A DNA stretch of 64,000 bases from JANQMY01 sp965228775. Its GTDB lineage: Bacteria; Pseudomonadota; Alphaproteobacteria; JANQMY01. The stretch covers positions 1,984,001 to 2,048,000 of the forward strand of contig OZ245840.1 of the NCBI GenBank assembly GCA_965228775.1, read 5' to 3'. Below are positions 35,220 through 44,768 of the stretch, in pieces (positions within the stretch are counted from its first letter, which is position 1; every line of letters starts with the position of its first letter). A model generated the notes under the pieces. That model ran no database searches, was not told the DNA's origin, and saw nothing but the letters and a program-made list of their open reading frames with translations. The translations under genes and the position numbers were made by a program.

Positions 35220-35889
35220 TGTTCCCTCTCTGGTCGCTGGATCACAATCCCGCCAACTCGACTGACGACTGGCAGTTAAGGACTAGATTGATGATATCAA
35301 TCAATCTATTCATTCGCATAGTTTTGAAAATGTCAGGACCGCCTGTCCATGTCAAGAGGTGTTTACGCACACCGCCATCATCAGATGCTGATCCTTAGTC
35401 GCCGTTAGATGCGAATTCACTTGGGTAGTCTGCTGGCCTGCCGGCTTATGAGCCTGAAAGCTGACCAGTGCCAAATCGAAACGGGATCGATTCTGAGAAG
35501 TGTGTTGAAAAGTTGGGGAAAGATGGCCTGCAACCAGTGTTTCTGTTTTGTTGCATCGAAATCTTCAAAAACGCCGAATGCCGAAGCACCTCGCCCCAGG
35601 CCAACTTGGTGTCCGCCCCTGAGACATGGGTAATAGTGCCAAGGCTTCGGCTTGGCGGATCGCGACTTAAGCAAAATGTACTGCACTCTTTATGCAAGCA
35701 CCTAACCAGCAACGGTTATCCAGGTTTGGACTGCAGACAGGGTGTTCTGCGACCATAGGAGTAGACCAGGCTCATACTCATCCAGCGAGAAGTAGTCGAA
35801 AAACATGACCGGCCCCCATGACAAGTGGCACATGGGGGCCGGCGTCGTACGGTGCCGCTGGGGGGGGCAACGGCTCAGCCGCACAATTC
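35220..35889. other. Intergenic boundary between catabolic island and autotransporter locus
   Basis: These 670 bp hold the fourth operator-like motif (minus-strand AACTATGCGAATG, 35311-35323) near the amidohydrolase promoter. A stretch around 35500-35700 resembles an insertion-sequence end without a gene, and the autotransporter terminator lies at 35803-35842. Short reading frames here show no family features. Confidence 0.45.
35803..35842 (-). terminator. Terminator after the first autotransporter gene
   Basis: A perfect 12-bp stem (CCGGCCCCCATG at 35809-35820 with CATGGGGGCCGG at 35831-35842, loop of 10) is followed on the minus strand by CATG and five T. It lies about 50 bp after the autotransporter stop. 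Confidence 0.8.
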
Positions 35890-38800
35890 TCAGAAACGCC
35901 GCGAGAGCTCAACTCTCCCCGTATAGGCGGTGACATCCCCAATTTCACCAAATGCGTCCGCTGACAGATCAAATCCACTTTCGTGTGCATAGGTAAAACC
36001 GGCCCGCAGCTCGGCCTTGCGGCGAACCTTTGCCCCTGTGGTCTCAAACGCCGGCGCTCCATCTGGTGCCGCCGCAAACCGAGAGTCGAAGACGTTCTGC
36101 GTGTCTCCAAAATATTGCACGCCGGTGGCGGATGCATTCAGCGAAAGTGCTTTGCCGATCCGGTGCTCAACCGATGCCCCCACCCCCACATGACCGCGGG
36201 CATTGTTAAGCTGGCTGACGGTCAGAGCCGTTACTTTTTCGCTGCCCACCGTCGTTTCAATCTGTTTGATGACATCAACGCCAGCACGCATATGTGGTTG
36301 AATCTTCCATACCCGGTCATCCATACCGGTTATCGTGTATAGCGCGGCCAAGCCGGCGCTTCTGAAATCCGCTTTACCGTTCTGGGCCACTGACGTGCCG
36401 CTCGCCGGATCCGAAAGATTCATCGTTAAATCATTCTTTCCTGCGGCAATGGTAACTGCAGCATCGAACTGGCCGTTGAGGCCTGGCCCATCCACCTCCC
36501 TATGCGCACTGGCCGCCAAGCGATGGATCGATGCATCGACATCGTCGCTCAGACCGCTCTTTGTTTCGCCGGAAAAAGTGGCATAGCCACCCGCGAAGCC
36601 AAGCTGAAAACGCCCATACGGGATGTCAGAGACACCTGCCGAGAACTCATACGCATCGCCTTTGAATCCTGCATGCTCTTGGCTGCTGCCTTGGGACAAT
36701 CCGCTGTAACCCGCGGACGTCCAAAAATAAGCACCATCCTGATTCTCTAGAGGAGCCACGGGAACCTGTCCCGAACCGTTTATGAGGTCTAACAAAAATC
36801 GGTTTTGAGAATTACTCAAAAACCGCAAGCCTGCATCAAACCCTTCAGGGTGAAGCTCCGCCAAGGTCGAGGCAAGTACACCGGCGTCCGAGATACCTCC
36901 GACGGCATTGATAAACACAGCGAAATCCTGGTCCAACAAGGGTTGTGCGAGCAAATCGATCAGGTTCGCTCCCACATTCCTTTCATTCCCATTTAATCCG
37001 TCTACGGACTCAATAGGATTCACCGTCGTTGTCACGGTGACATCAAATCCGGCGGAATCCACATCGAAACTGTTGGAAAGCAACAAGCCGTCAGCGCTTT
37101 GAAAGCTGGAAAAGGTACCGGAGATCCCCGTTTCTGCATCAATGATCGTCCGCGTAGATGTGCCGATGCCAACGCCGCCCAATATAAGAACTTGAAGCTC
37201 TCCATCGAGGGTGACGGTACCTGTGGATACCAAGAGATCACTTTCAGCCGCAATCTCGATCGGCAAAGTGGAGTTCGGACCAAAGGTCACATCTCCATCC
37301 ACAACGCTCGTACCCGGCGAATCTCCAATATCCAACGTGCCGTCGACATCAAGGTCGCCAATGATTCTGGACCCGTCACCGGCGTTCAATGTCGCGCCTT
37401 CGGCAATAGTCGTCTGCGTAGACGTCAACGTTCCGGACAGGCGGTTCGTACCGGTATTAAAATTCATTGCCGAAGGTACGGTATGATCGCCCGACAGTTC
37501 AAAACCGCCGCCGTTGAAATTGAAAATTTCGAATTCCTGGATGCTGCCATCCGTACCCGACGCGTTAATAACACGTGCGCCGCTGGCAGAGAAATTTGCC
37601 GTATCTGTTCCGTCACCGCCGTAAACCGTCGTGAACTGATCACTGCCCACATTAAAAACGTCATCGCCCGCCAATAGGTTCACATCGCCAAAGATAGCGC
37701 CGCCATCGTTGAGGTTCACAATGTCGTTCACGGATCCGCCGGAGGTGCCGGAACTGTCGGTTTGGATCGCCCAGGTGGCACCTGTAACGGAACCACCGTC
37801 CCGGATAGTAATCTCCGCACCATTTGCGGTACGCCCCCAAATCCCAAAACCGGTCTGACCCGTGACCGCATTTGCCACGTTAATCGTTGTCGCGCCTGAT
37901 CCTGTGTTTTGAGCCTCGATTCCGTTAACTGCGCCGAAAACCTCGCCACCGGACGTGTCGATAGAAAGAGCGTCGCTGTTACTAATGATACGCACGGCCG
38001 CCACCCCTTCAGACCTCACCGTACCGGTCGTGGCGATCGACACCAACCCACCTGACGCAGAACTAAAAACGTCGATGGCCGCCGAACTATCGTCTGATGA
38101 ATAAATGTTGTTGGCCTGAATGGTGAGTGCGCCGTTGCCCAAATGGACAACATCGATGCCGTCTAGGAAACTCGAGATTGTTCCCGTGGAAGATATGAAG
38201 GCGGAACTTCCACTGTTGAAAACCGAAATACCTTCATCACCACTGCTTGTAACGTCAATCGCTTTGACGGTTACGTCAGCTGATGCAAGGTTTGTTACGT
38301 CGATACCGGTCCCGCTCGCAACAATGGCGCCGTTTACGGTAATCGATGCGTCCAAGGCACTCCCGGAATTGTTTAGGACAATACCCATACCGCCACGACT
38401 GGTCACTTCGCCGGCCGTAATTGTGGCGCTTCCGGACCCGGAATTCGTCACCAATATACCATCAAGGCCGGCGGTTATATTCGCGGTATTGATGACAAGA
38501 TTGCCAGCGCCAAAGTTTGCTGCATCGATACCGTGACCATCCGCGGAAGAAACCGTTCCCGCGGCAGTGATCGAAAGACCTAGCCCACCGGGCGTATTGT
38601 AGGCACGGATACCGGCCCCGCCGCCGCTTAGGGCATAAACGGTATTCACGTCGATGGTGAGGTCGCCGCCGCCGTTTTGCCTCGCAGTGATGCCTCTATT
38701 GCCACCGGTAACACTGCCCACTGACGTAATCGTCAACGCGCCTTCAGCACTATACGCGTCGATCCCGTCCCCACTACGGCTCGTGGCATCGACAACGGTG

Positions 38801-40773
38801 ATGGTCGTATCGCTGGTTCCGCGGTCGTTCACAAAGATTGCGTCCTGCTCAGCGTTGACTGTTCCACGGGCCGTGACCGAAACGCCGGTGCTGGCTGCGG
38901 AGGACGAAATCGCGATGCCACGATCCGTGGCACTATAGACGTCATTCACGTCAACAGTAACGCTGCCGGTTCCATTAGACTGCGTTACGAAAATGCCCGC
39001 AAGGTGTGCGTTCACGGTCCCAGTCGTGGTGACCGAAACATCAGAACTATCCATATCAACGTAGATGCCATGGCCTGCCGTACTTTCAACATCCCCGGCG
39101 ATAATCGATGCTGTATCGTTTCCACGATCGAACAGATCTATGGCGTTTCCGGCAGCGGTTACCGATTGCACATCAATGTATACATCGTTGTTACCGATGT
39201 TATTCACGTTGACACCGGCGGTCCCGCCCTGAACCTCCCCCGTTGCCGAAATACTGAGCGTATTGCCAGCCGTCCCGAAGGATAAGGCCCATATACCATT
39301 ATTTACGCCGTCTACGTCGTGAACAGCAATCGACACCCCCCCGTTCCCGTAATTTCTTGCATTGATGCCGTCTCGGCCTCCCGAGACTGTGCCCGAGGAA
39401 GTAACCGAGAGCGCTCCGCTAGCACTGTAGGCGTCGATACCGTCCCCGTTGCGGCTCGTGACATCGGCAACGGTGATGGACGTATCGGCGGTTCCGCGAT
39501 CATTAACAAAGATGGCGTCCTGCTCGGCGACGACCGGTCCGCTGGCCGTGACCGACGCACCATTGCCGTTCAAAAAGGTAGACACGAGGATACCGCTACC
39601 CGTGGCGCTATAGACGGCAGCCGCATCCACGGTGGCGCTACCGGTTCCCAGATGGATCACATTAATAGCCGTGCGGTCGGCCTCAACCGTTCCACGGGCC
39701 GTGACCGAAACGCCGGTGCCATTTGTGGAGGACGAAATCGCGATGCCACGATCCGTGGCACTATAAACATCATTCACGTCCACGCTGACGCTACCGGTTC
39801 CACCAGGCTGCGTTACGAAAATGCCCGCAAGGTGAGCATTCACCGACCCGGTCGTGGTAACCGAAACGTCAGAATCCTCCATTTCAACGTAGATGCCATG
39901 GCCTGCGGTACTTTCCACATCCCCGGCGATAACCGATACTGTATCGGCTCCAGGAACCGACAGGTCGATGGCGTTTCCGGTTGCGGCGACAGATTGGACA
40001 TTGATGTACACATCACCGTTGGAGGGGTTCACTCTAATACCTGCATCCCCCCCTTGGACCTTACCCGTTGCCGCGATGCTCAAAAGAGAACCAGATCCAT
40101 TGGCAAGTGCAATGATGCCATCGTTGACACCAATCACGTCGTGAACAAATATGGAAAGATCTCCGGGCCCGTAATTTCCCGCATTGATACCGTCTCGGCC
40201 TCCCGAGATTACGCCATCAGACGTAATGGACAACGCACCGCCGAAAGTCACCGCGTAAATACCGTCTTGTCCTCCAGAGATCGTGCCGTCAGACGTAATC
40301 GTCAACGCGCTGCTAGAACTGTAGGCTTTAATACCACTCCCTATCCCCGTGACGCTGGACGCCGCATTGCGAACGTCCACCGAACCGCCGTTTTCGATAC
40401 GCACACCATTTGTTTCCGATGGGGCTTGAGCGCTGACAGAGGTCGGTGTTGTCGCATCCCCAATAACAATGGTGACATCCGCGGCAGAGGTGGCAATTTC
40501 CGAGATTGGATCCGGTGGCGAAAGACACGTGATGGTTTCCCCCGCATCAATCACACCGTCGGCATTGTTGGGCGTGCCCGTCGTAACGGCATCCGAACAC
40601 CCTGCCGGCATAGCCTGTACCGGGGCAAAGATAACTTCCGGCGCGGCAAGCGCCAACGCCGTTACGGACGCCGCCATCATTAAATGACGCTTGGTCCGCA
40701 AGCCGACAGGAGCTCTGCCATGAGCTTTACACGTCCCTTGAACCGAAGTTTTTCCACTCACCAGCATGCGCAC
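35890..40773 (-). CDS. Large autotransporter (type Va), first paralogue
   Basis: This 1627-residue surface protein has a long basic signal peptide with cleavage near PVQA-MPAG (residue 54). A conserved start follows in which two Cys frame DAVTTGTPNN..GETITC. A beta-helix passenger of many Gly/Ser/Thr-rich repeats (types like SVTSSGTVSGGRDGI and DVESTAGHGIYVEM) spans about 100-1100. Then come a GGDGTDTANF linker, a barrier region and a C-terminal 12-strand barrel (about 1345-1627) ending RVELSRRF, with the final Phe used by BamA. Several repeat blocks inside the passenger are near copies of each other. It is likely an adhesin, ligand unknown. It is paralogous to the two genes that follow. Confidence 0.93.
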   Translation of the reverse strand: MRMLVSGKTSVQGTCKAHGRAPVGLRTKRHLMMAASVTALALAAPEVIFAPVQAMPAGCSDAVTTGTPNNADGVIDAGETITCLSPPDPISEIATSAADVTIVIGDATTPTSVSAQAPSETNGVRIENGGSVDVRNAASSVTGIGSGIKAYSSSSALTITSDGTISGGQDGIYAVTFGGALSITSDGVISGGRDGINAGNYGPGDLSIFVHDVIGVNDGIIALANGSGSLLSIAATGKVQGGDAGIRVNPSNGDVYINVQSVAATGNAIDLSVPGADTVSVIAGDVESTAGHGIYVEMEDSDVSVTTTGSVNAHLAGIFVTQPGGTGSVSVDVNDVYSATDRGIAISSSTNGTGVSVTARGTVEADRTAINVIHLGTGSATVDAAAVYSATGSGILVSTFLNGNGASVTASGPVVAEQDAIFVNDRGTADTSITVADVTSRNGDGIDAYSASGALSVTSSGTVSGGRDGINARNYGNGGVSIAVHDVDGVNNGIWALSFGTAGNTLSISATGEVQGGTAGVNVNNIGNNDVYIDVQSVTAAGNAIDLFDRGNDTASIIAGDVESTAGHGIYVDMDSSDVSVTTTGTVNAHLAGIFVTQSNGTGSVTVDVNDVYSATDRGIAISSSAASTGVSVTARGTVNAEQDAIFVNDRGTSDTTITVVDATSRSGDGIDAYSAEGALTITSVGSVTGGNRGITARQNGGGDLTIDVNTVYALSGGGAGIRAYNTPGGLGLSITAAGTVSSADGHGIDAANFGAGNLVINTANITAGLDGILVTNSGSGSATITAGEVTSRGGMGIVLNNSGSALDASITVNGAIVASGTGIDVTNLASADVTVKAIDVTSSGDEGISVFNSGSSAFISSTGTISSFLDGIDVVHLGNGALTIQANNIYSSDDSSAAIDVFSSASGGLVSIATTGTVRSEGVAAVRIISNSDALSIDTSGGEVFGAVNGIEAQNTGSGATTINVANAVTGQTGFGIWGRTANGAEITIRDGGSVTGATWAIQTDSSGTSGGSVNDIVNLNDGGAIFGDVNLLAGDDVFNVGSDQFTTVYGGDGTDTANFSASGARVINASGTDGSIQEFEIFNFNGGGFELSGDHTVPSAMNFNTGTNRLSGTLTSTQTTIAEGATLNAGDGSRIIGDLDVDGTLDIGDSPGTSVVDGDVTFGPNSTLPIEIAAESDLLVSTGTVTLDGELQVLILGGVGIGTSTRTIIDAETGISGTFSSFQSADGLLLSNSFDVDSAGFDVTVTTTVNPIESVDGLNGNERNVGANLIDLLAQPLLDQDFAVFINAVGGISDAGVLASTLAELHPEGFDAGLRFLSNSQNRFLLDLINGSGQVPVAPLENQDGAYFWTSAGYSGLSQGSSQEHAGFKGDAYEFSAGVSDIPYGRFQLGFAGGYATFSGETKSGLSDDVDASIHRLAASAHREVDGPGLNGQFDAAVTIAAGKNDLTMNLSDPASGTSVAQNGKADFRSAGLAALYTITGMDDRVWKIQPHMRAGVDVIKQIETTVGSEKVTALTVSQLNNARGHVGVGASVEHRIGKALSLNASATGVQYFGDTQNVFDSRFAAAPDGAPAFETTGAKVRRKAELRAGFTYAHESGFDLSADAFGEIGDVTAYTGRVELSRRF

Positions 40774-40892
40774 TCTCTTGCCTGCCTAACGATCTGTCCA
40801 AATCGTTAGCCATTTGCGTGATTCTTCTCCCCTCACGCATCTGTCTATGGCTTGGAGCGTACGCTGATCTATTTCACTTGAGCCTAATAGTC

Positions 40893-40909
40893 GTTGACTG
40901 AAAATCTCA
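40893..40909 (-). promoter_or_regulatory. Surface-regulon motif upstream of autotransporter 1
   Basis: Minus strand TGAGATTTTCAGTCAAC, fitting TGAGA-N8-CAA(C/G), 119 bp upstream of the start codon. The flanking GA (CAACGA) is shared with autotransporters 2 and 3. Confidence 0.6.
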
Positions 40910-41026
40910 GCACTGACTTTTTTATGGGGGCAAGAATTGGTTTACCGCAACGCTTGTCTTTCTATTGAATTTGAAAGTTTCCTGGCCGCGGAGTTAGCTT
41001 ATTGAAGAGATGGCAGCTGCTGTTTC

Positions 41027-41043
41027 ATTGCCCCAATGTCTCA
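41027..41043 (-). promoter_or_regulatory. Weaker surface-regulon motif copy
   Basis: Minus strand TGAGA-N8-CAAT, one base off the consensus, 253 bp upstream of the first autotransporter and 43 bp downstream of the second. Confidence 0.35.
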
Positions 41044-41086
41044 AGAAAGAGACGTCGGGCCGAAAGACATCAGCAATGCATAGACT

Positions 41087-44000
41087 TCAGAACTCCCGGG
41101 AGAGTTCAATCCTCGCCGTGTAAGCTGTAACATCACCAACTTCGCCGGAAGCGTCCGCCATCAGGTTAAATCCGCTCTCATGTTCGTAGACGAAGCCAGC
41201 CCGTACTTCCGCTTTCCGTTTGACCCCAGCACCGACGGTCTCGAAACCAGGCGCCCCTTCCGGCGCCACAGCAAAGCGGGACTGGAAGACATTTTCCGTA
41301 TCGCCCCAATACTGCACACCGGTTGCCGACGCGCTGATCGAAAGCGCCGCGTCTATCCGGTGTTCAACCGAAGCGCCAAGGGCCGCATGCGCGCGCGTAC
41401 TCTCAACCTCATCAACCATAAGAGCCGTACCTTGCGAGGTCCCGATGGTGACTTCATCCTGACTGACCGCATCAAGGCCGATCCGCACATGCGGTTGAAC
41501 CGGCCAAACCTTGCCGTTAATCCCGGTTACGGTGTACTGAGCCGCCAACCCTGCGGTTCTTACATCCGCCTTACCGGATTGCGAGTTAGAGGCGTCGTTC
41601 ACAGGATCGATCAAATTCATGGTCAGTTTGTTATTGGCCTTGGCGAAACTAGCCACGCCCGCAAGCTTGCCATTGACACCGGGTCCGTCCATCTCCATGC
41701 GCGCACTGGCGGCGAAACGGTAAAGCGACGCGTCAATATCATCAGCAATGCCTTTTTCCGTTTCACCGGAGAATGTGGCATAGCCACCCGCGAAACCTAG
41801 CCGAACGCGCCCCTGCCCGATCTCGGACACACCAGCCGAGAATTCATAAGCGTCGCCGTCGAAACCCACATGTTCATAATCGCTGCCTTGAGATAATCCA
41901 CTGACACCCACAGATGTCCAAAAATACGCACCTTCTTCATTTTTTGAACGCTCCACGGGGACCTGACCGTCCCCATTCATGATCCCGGACATGAAGCGGT
42001 TCTGCGAATTGGCAAGGAAGCGCAGTCCCCCATCGAACCCTTCAGGGTGAAGCTCTGACAAGGTCGCGGCGAGATCTCCAGCGTCCGAGATACCCCCGAC
42101 AGTATTGATAAACACGGCTAAATCCCGATCCAGCGAGGGCTGCGCGAGCAAGTCGATCAGGTTCGCACCCACATTCGACTGGTTCTCGTTCAACCCGTCG
42201 ATGGAACTTGGCGACGTGACCGTTGTGGTCAGCAAAACATTCAGCGCACTGTCGTCGATAGCAACTTCGTGCGATATCAACAGGCCTGTTTGACCGCTGC
42301 CAACGGCCTGTTCCGAAATCGTTGCGAACGATCCTGTTACGCCGGTCCCGGATTCAATGATCGTGCGTTCCGCCAATCCTGGCTCGACACCGCCCAGCAC
42401 GATGATCTCAAGGTCTCCATCCAGGGCAACAGCACCGGTCGCAACGAGCAGATCATGCGCATCCCCCTGAATCTCGATCGGAAGGACCGAATTTGGCCCG
42501 AACACCACATCGCCATCCACAAAAGTTGTACCGGGTGAATTTCCGATGGCGAGCGTACCCTGAATATCTAGAAAACCGGTAATCCGCGAACCATCGCCTG
42601 CATTCAGGGTTGCCCCTTCTGCCACCATGATTTGGGTAGACGTCAGCGTTCCCGACAGCCGGTTCGTACCGGCATTGAAGTTCACCTCCGATAACCCCGT
42701 GTGCTCACCTGTAAGCTCGATGCCATCCATGTCGATATTGAAGATTTCAACGCCTTGGAAGCGGTCGCCTGAATTACCGGAACCGTCAATGACGCGGGCC
42801 TCTCCCCCCATGAACGTGACTGTGTCGGTGCCGTCGCCGCCGAAAAAGGAGGCGAACTGACCGCTTCCATCGTTGAAGGTATCGTCGCCGTCGCCCAACC
42901 GGATATCGCCCGTGACCGTACTGCCCGGTTCGAGAGTCACAATATCGTTTCCAGGTCCGTTGAAATCGATCGCCGTGACAGCGCCTACCACAGAACCGCC
43001 CTCAGCAACCGTCAGTTGGACACCATCTGCGGTGAGTGCACCAATACCGTAGCTGGTCTGTCCCGTCACAGCGCCCGCGACCGTAATGTTCGTAGCACCT
43101 GAACCGTTAATGGCATAGATGCCGTATATGCCCCCCGAAACGTCGACGACATCCACTTCCATTTCGCCGGCCCCGGCGGAGAACGCCAAAATGCCGATCG
43201 TCGTTGTTGCCGACACACTGCCCGTTGAGGAGATGCGCACATCGCCACTGGCCGAACGAGCTACAATGGCATCACTATTACTCGTCACATTATTTGCATC
43301 AACCGTTACGCCGCCCGCGCCGTTGTTTTCAACGAAAATGCCATATCCACCGCTGGTGACGGTTCCGGTGGAGGTAACTGAGACCCCGCCAGCTCCATTC
43401 TGGACAAAAATGCCAACATTCGTCGCGCCGGTGACATCGCCCGCGGCAACCGTCGTGCCGTTGTTTCCGCCGTTCCCAATAATTATCCCCGAACGGGCAC
43501 CATATACGGCACCACTTGTCGTCACCCGAACGTCAGTACCCGTTGAATTGACGATGCGGACAGCATCGTATACCGAGCCCGTGATAGACGTGGCCTGCAC
43601 ATCCACCGCACCGCTGCCGCTTTTGTCGATCTGCACGCCGTACTGAGCACCCGTGATCGCCGCAGCGGCGTCGATGGTCACATCTCCGGTGCCATCCGTA
43701 TCGATAAGGATGCCGACACCAGTCTGTCCCCGGACAAAACCGCTCGAATTGATGTTTACACCCCCGGCCGTGTTATACATCACATTGGCCCGGATGCCGT
43801 CTAATTGCCCGTCGACATCATCAACTTCAATGAAGATTGAGCCGTCACCATCATGATCGGCAATGATGCCATATCCGTCGAACGACGAAATCAGCCCCTG
43901 TGACACAACCGTCAAGTCATGAGGACTGCCGATTGTTGTATTGAGCGAAATGGCCGCCTCGCGTCCTGATATCGAAGACATCGGGTTTCGGATATCGATT

Positions 44001-44368
44001 CTGCCGCCGTCGCCCAGCCGCACACCAAAATCGCCAGAACCTCCAGAAGTTACGATAGCCGGCGTCGACGTATCACCAATAACAATCGTGACGTCATCCG
44101 CATCCGACCTAATCTCCGAGATCCCCGACGGCGACACGCATGTTACCGTTTCGCCGTCGTTAAAACTGCCATTATTGTTGTTGGGTGTCCCCGACGTGAC
44201 CGCGTCCGAACACGCTGACGGGAAAGCCTGCGTGGGCGAGACAATCAACTCCGGCGCGGCAAGGGCCATCGCGCTTATGGATGCAGCCATCATAAGCTTC
44301 CGTCTGGTCCGTGACCGGACGGATCCCCTAAGGGCCTTTTCTGTTGAAGGTCGCACGTACACCAACAT
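41087..44368 (-). CDS. Autotransporter (type Va), second paralogue
   Basis: This 1093-residue autotransporter has the shortest passenger of the three. Signal peptide cleavage is near PTQA-FPSA (residue 48). The paired-Cys start CSDAVTSGTPNNNNG..GETVTC, beta-helix repeats and a GGDGTDTVTF linker lead to a C-terminal barrel ending RIELSREF. The barrel and linker are nearly identical to those of the third paralogue over long stretches (for example YFWTSVGVSGLSQGSDYEHV), as are the signal peptide and leader DNA. This points to recent duplication or gene conversion. No catalytic motif is seen in the passenger. Confidence 0.93.
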   Translation of the reverse strand: MLVYVRPSTEKALRGSVRSRTRRKLMMAASISAMALAAPELIVSPTQAFPSACSDAVTSGTPNNNNGSFNDGETVTCVSPSGISEIRSDADDVTIVIGDTSTPAIVTSGGSGDFGVRLGDGGRIDIRNPMSSISGREAAISLNTTIGSPHDLTVVSQGLISSFDGYGIIADHDGDGSIFIEVDDVDGQLDGIRANVMYNTAGGVNINSSGFVRGQTGVGILIDTDGTGDVTIDAAAAITGAQYGVQIDKSGSGAVDVQATSITGSVYDAVRIVNSTGTDVRVTTSGAVYGARSGIIIGNGGNNGTTVAAGDVTGATNVGIFVQNGAGGVSVTSTGTVTSGGYGIFVENNGAGGVTVDANNVTSNSDAIVARSASGDVRISSTGSVSATTTIGILAFSAGAGEMEVDVVDVSGGIYGIYAINGSGATNITVAGAVTGQTSYGIGALTADGVQLTVAEGGSVVGAVTAIDFNGPGNDIVTLEPGSTVTGDIRLGDGDDTFNDGSGQFASFFGGDGTDTVTFMGGEARVIDGSGNSGDRFQGVEIFNIDMDGIELTGEHTGLSEVNFNAGTNRLSGTLTSTQIMVAEGATLNAGDGSRITGFLDIQGTLAIGNSPGTTFVDGDVVFGPNSVLPIEIQGDAHDLLVATGAVALDGDLEIIVLGGVEPGLAERTIIESGTGVTGSFATISEQAVGSGQTGLLISHEVAIDDSALNVLLTTTVTSPSSIDGLNENQSNVGANLIDLLAQPSLDRDLAVFINTVGGISDAGDLAATLSELHPEGFDGGLRFLANSQNRFMSGIMNGDGQVPVERSKNEEGAYFWTSVGVSGLSQGSDYEHVGFDGDAYEFSAGVSEIGQGRVRLGFAGGYATFSGETEKGIADDIDASLYRFAASARMEMDGPGVNGKLAGVASFAKANNKLTMNLIDPVNDASNSQSGKADVRTAGLAAQYTVTGINGKVWPVQPHVRIGLDAVSQDEVTIGTSQGTALMVDEVESTRAHAALGASVEHRIDAALSISASATGVQYWGDTENVFQSRFAVAPEGAPGFETVGAGVKRKAEVRAGFVYEHESGFNLMADASGEVGDVTAYTARIELSREF

Positions 44369-44489
44369 GATATTCCCAGCCTGTTTTAGTGGCCACCAAC
44401 TTGGCCAAACATGTGTGCAATGGAGATGTGTTCTCCATCACCGCTGTCATGGACTTTACGCACCGAGTTTTGGCTTTGATTTAAATGTC

Positions 44490-44506
44490 GTTGATTGACC
44501 GTCTCA
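44490..44506 (-). promoter_or_regulatory. Surface-regulon motif upstream of autotransporter 2
   Basis: Minus strand TGAGACGGTCAATCAAC, 121 bp upstream of the start codon, in the same orientation and nearly the same distance as the copies before autotransporters 1 and 3. Confidence 0.6.
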
Positions 44507-44680
44507 GTACAGATTATCTTATTCTGCAAACAGATTGTATTTTCTGAAAAACCTCCCGCTCTAATAGACGCGGCATTTTTAAGAAAAGGAGAGGAAGAGC
44601 TTCACCCCTCTTTTTTGTCTAACACGCCCCCGAATTGCATCACCGCCCGTGTTATTATCCCGAAACCTCAAGAAAGGGCC

Positions 44681-44710
44681 GGCCCCCATACTGTGAGGAG
44701 CATGGGGGCC
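44681..44710 (-). terminator. Terminator-like hairpin after autotransporter 3
   Basis: GGCCCCCAT at 44681-44689 pairs with ATGGGGGCC at 44702-44710. It is the same stem as in the terminator after autotransporter 1. The T-tract beyond it on the minus strand is weak (CCCTTTCTT). Confidence 0.6.
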
Positions 44711-44768
44711 GTCTTCACGCAGCGCTAGGTAGGGCGGGAGGGGGAGGGACAACAGCGCCACGCAAATT

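Larger units (their letters stand above)
40774..41086. other. Leader and promoter region of the first autotransporter
   Basis: No gene is seen. The 17-bp motif is at 40893-40909 and a weaker copy at 41027-41043. Two leader hairpins are visible: GCGTGA/TCACGC (40816-40838) and CTAACGAT/ATCGTTAG (40786-40809), the second about 12 bp before the start codon. Confidence 0.6.
44369..44768. other. Leader/promoter of autotransporter 2 and terminator of autotransporter 3
   Basis: No gene is seen in these 400 bp. It holds a leader hairpin ATGGAGA/TCTCCAT (44420-44438), the 17-bp motif (44490-44506), and the terminator-like hairpin of the third autotransporter (44681-44710). Confidence 0.6.

Noticed and set aside
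39319..40683. A 454-codon plus-strand frame opposite autotransporter 1
   Set aside because: It is the mirror of the repetitive autotransporter frame, with Arg/Asn-rich sequence, no ribosome binding site and no family features. The minus-strand gene is clearly real.
41037..41052. GTCTC-N6-GAGAC hairpin after autotransporter 2 as a terminator
   Set aside because: The stem is only 5 bp and no T-tract follows on the minus strand. Part of it is better explained as a weak copy of the 17-bp motif.
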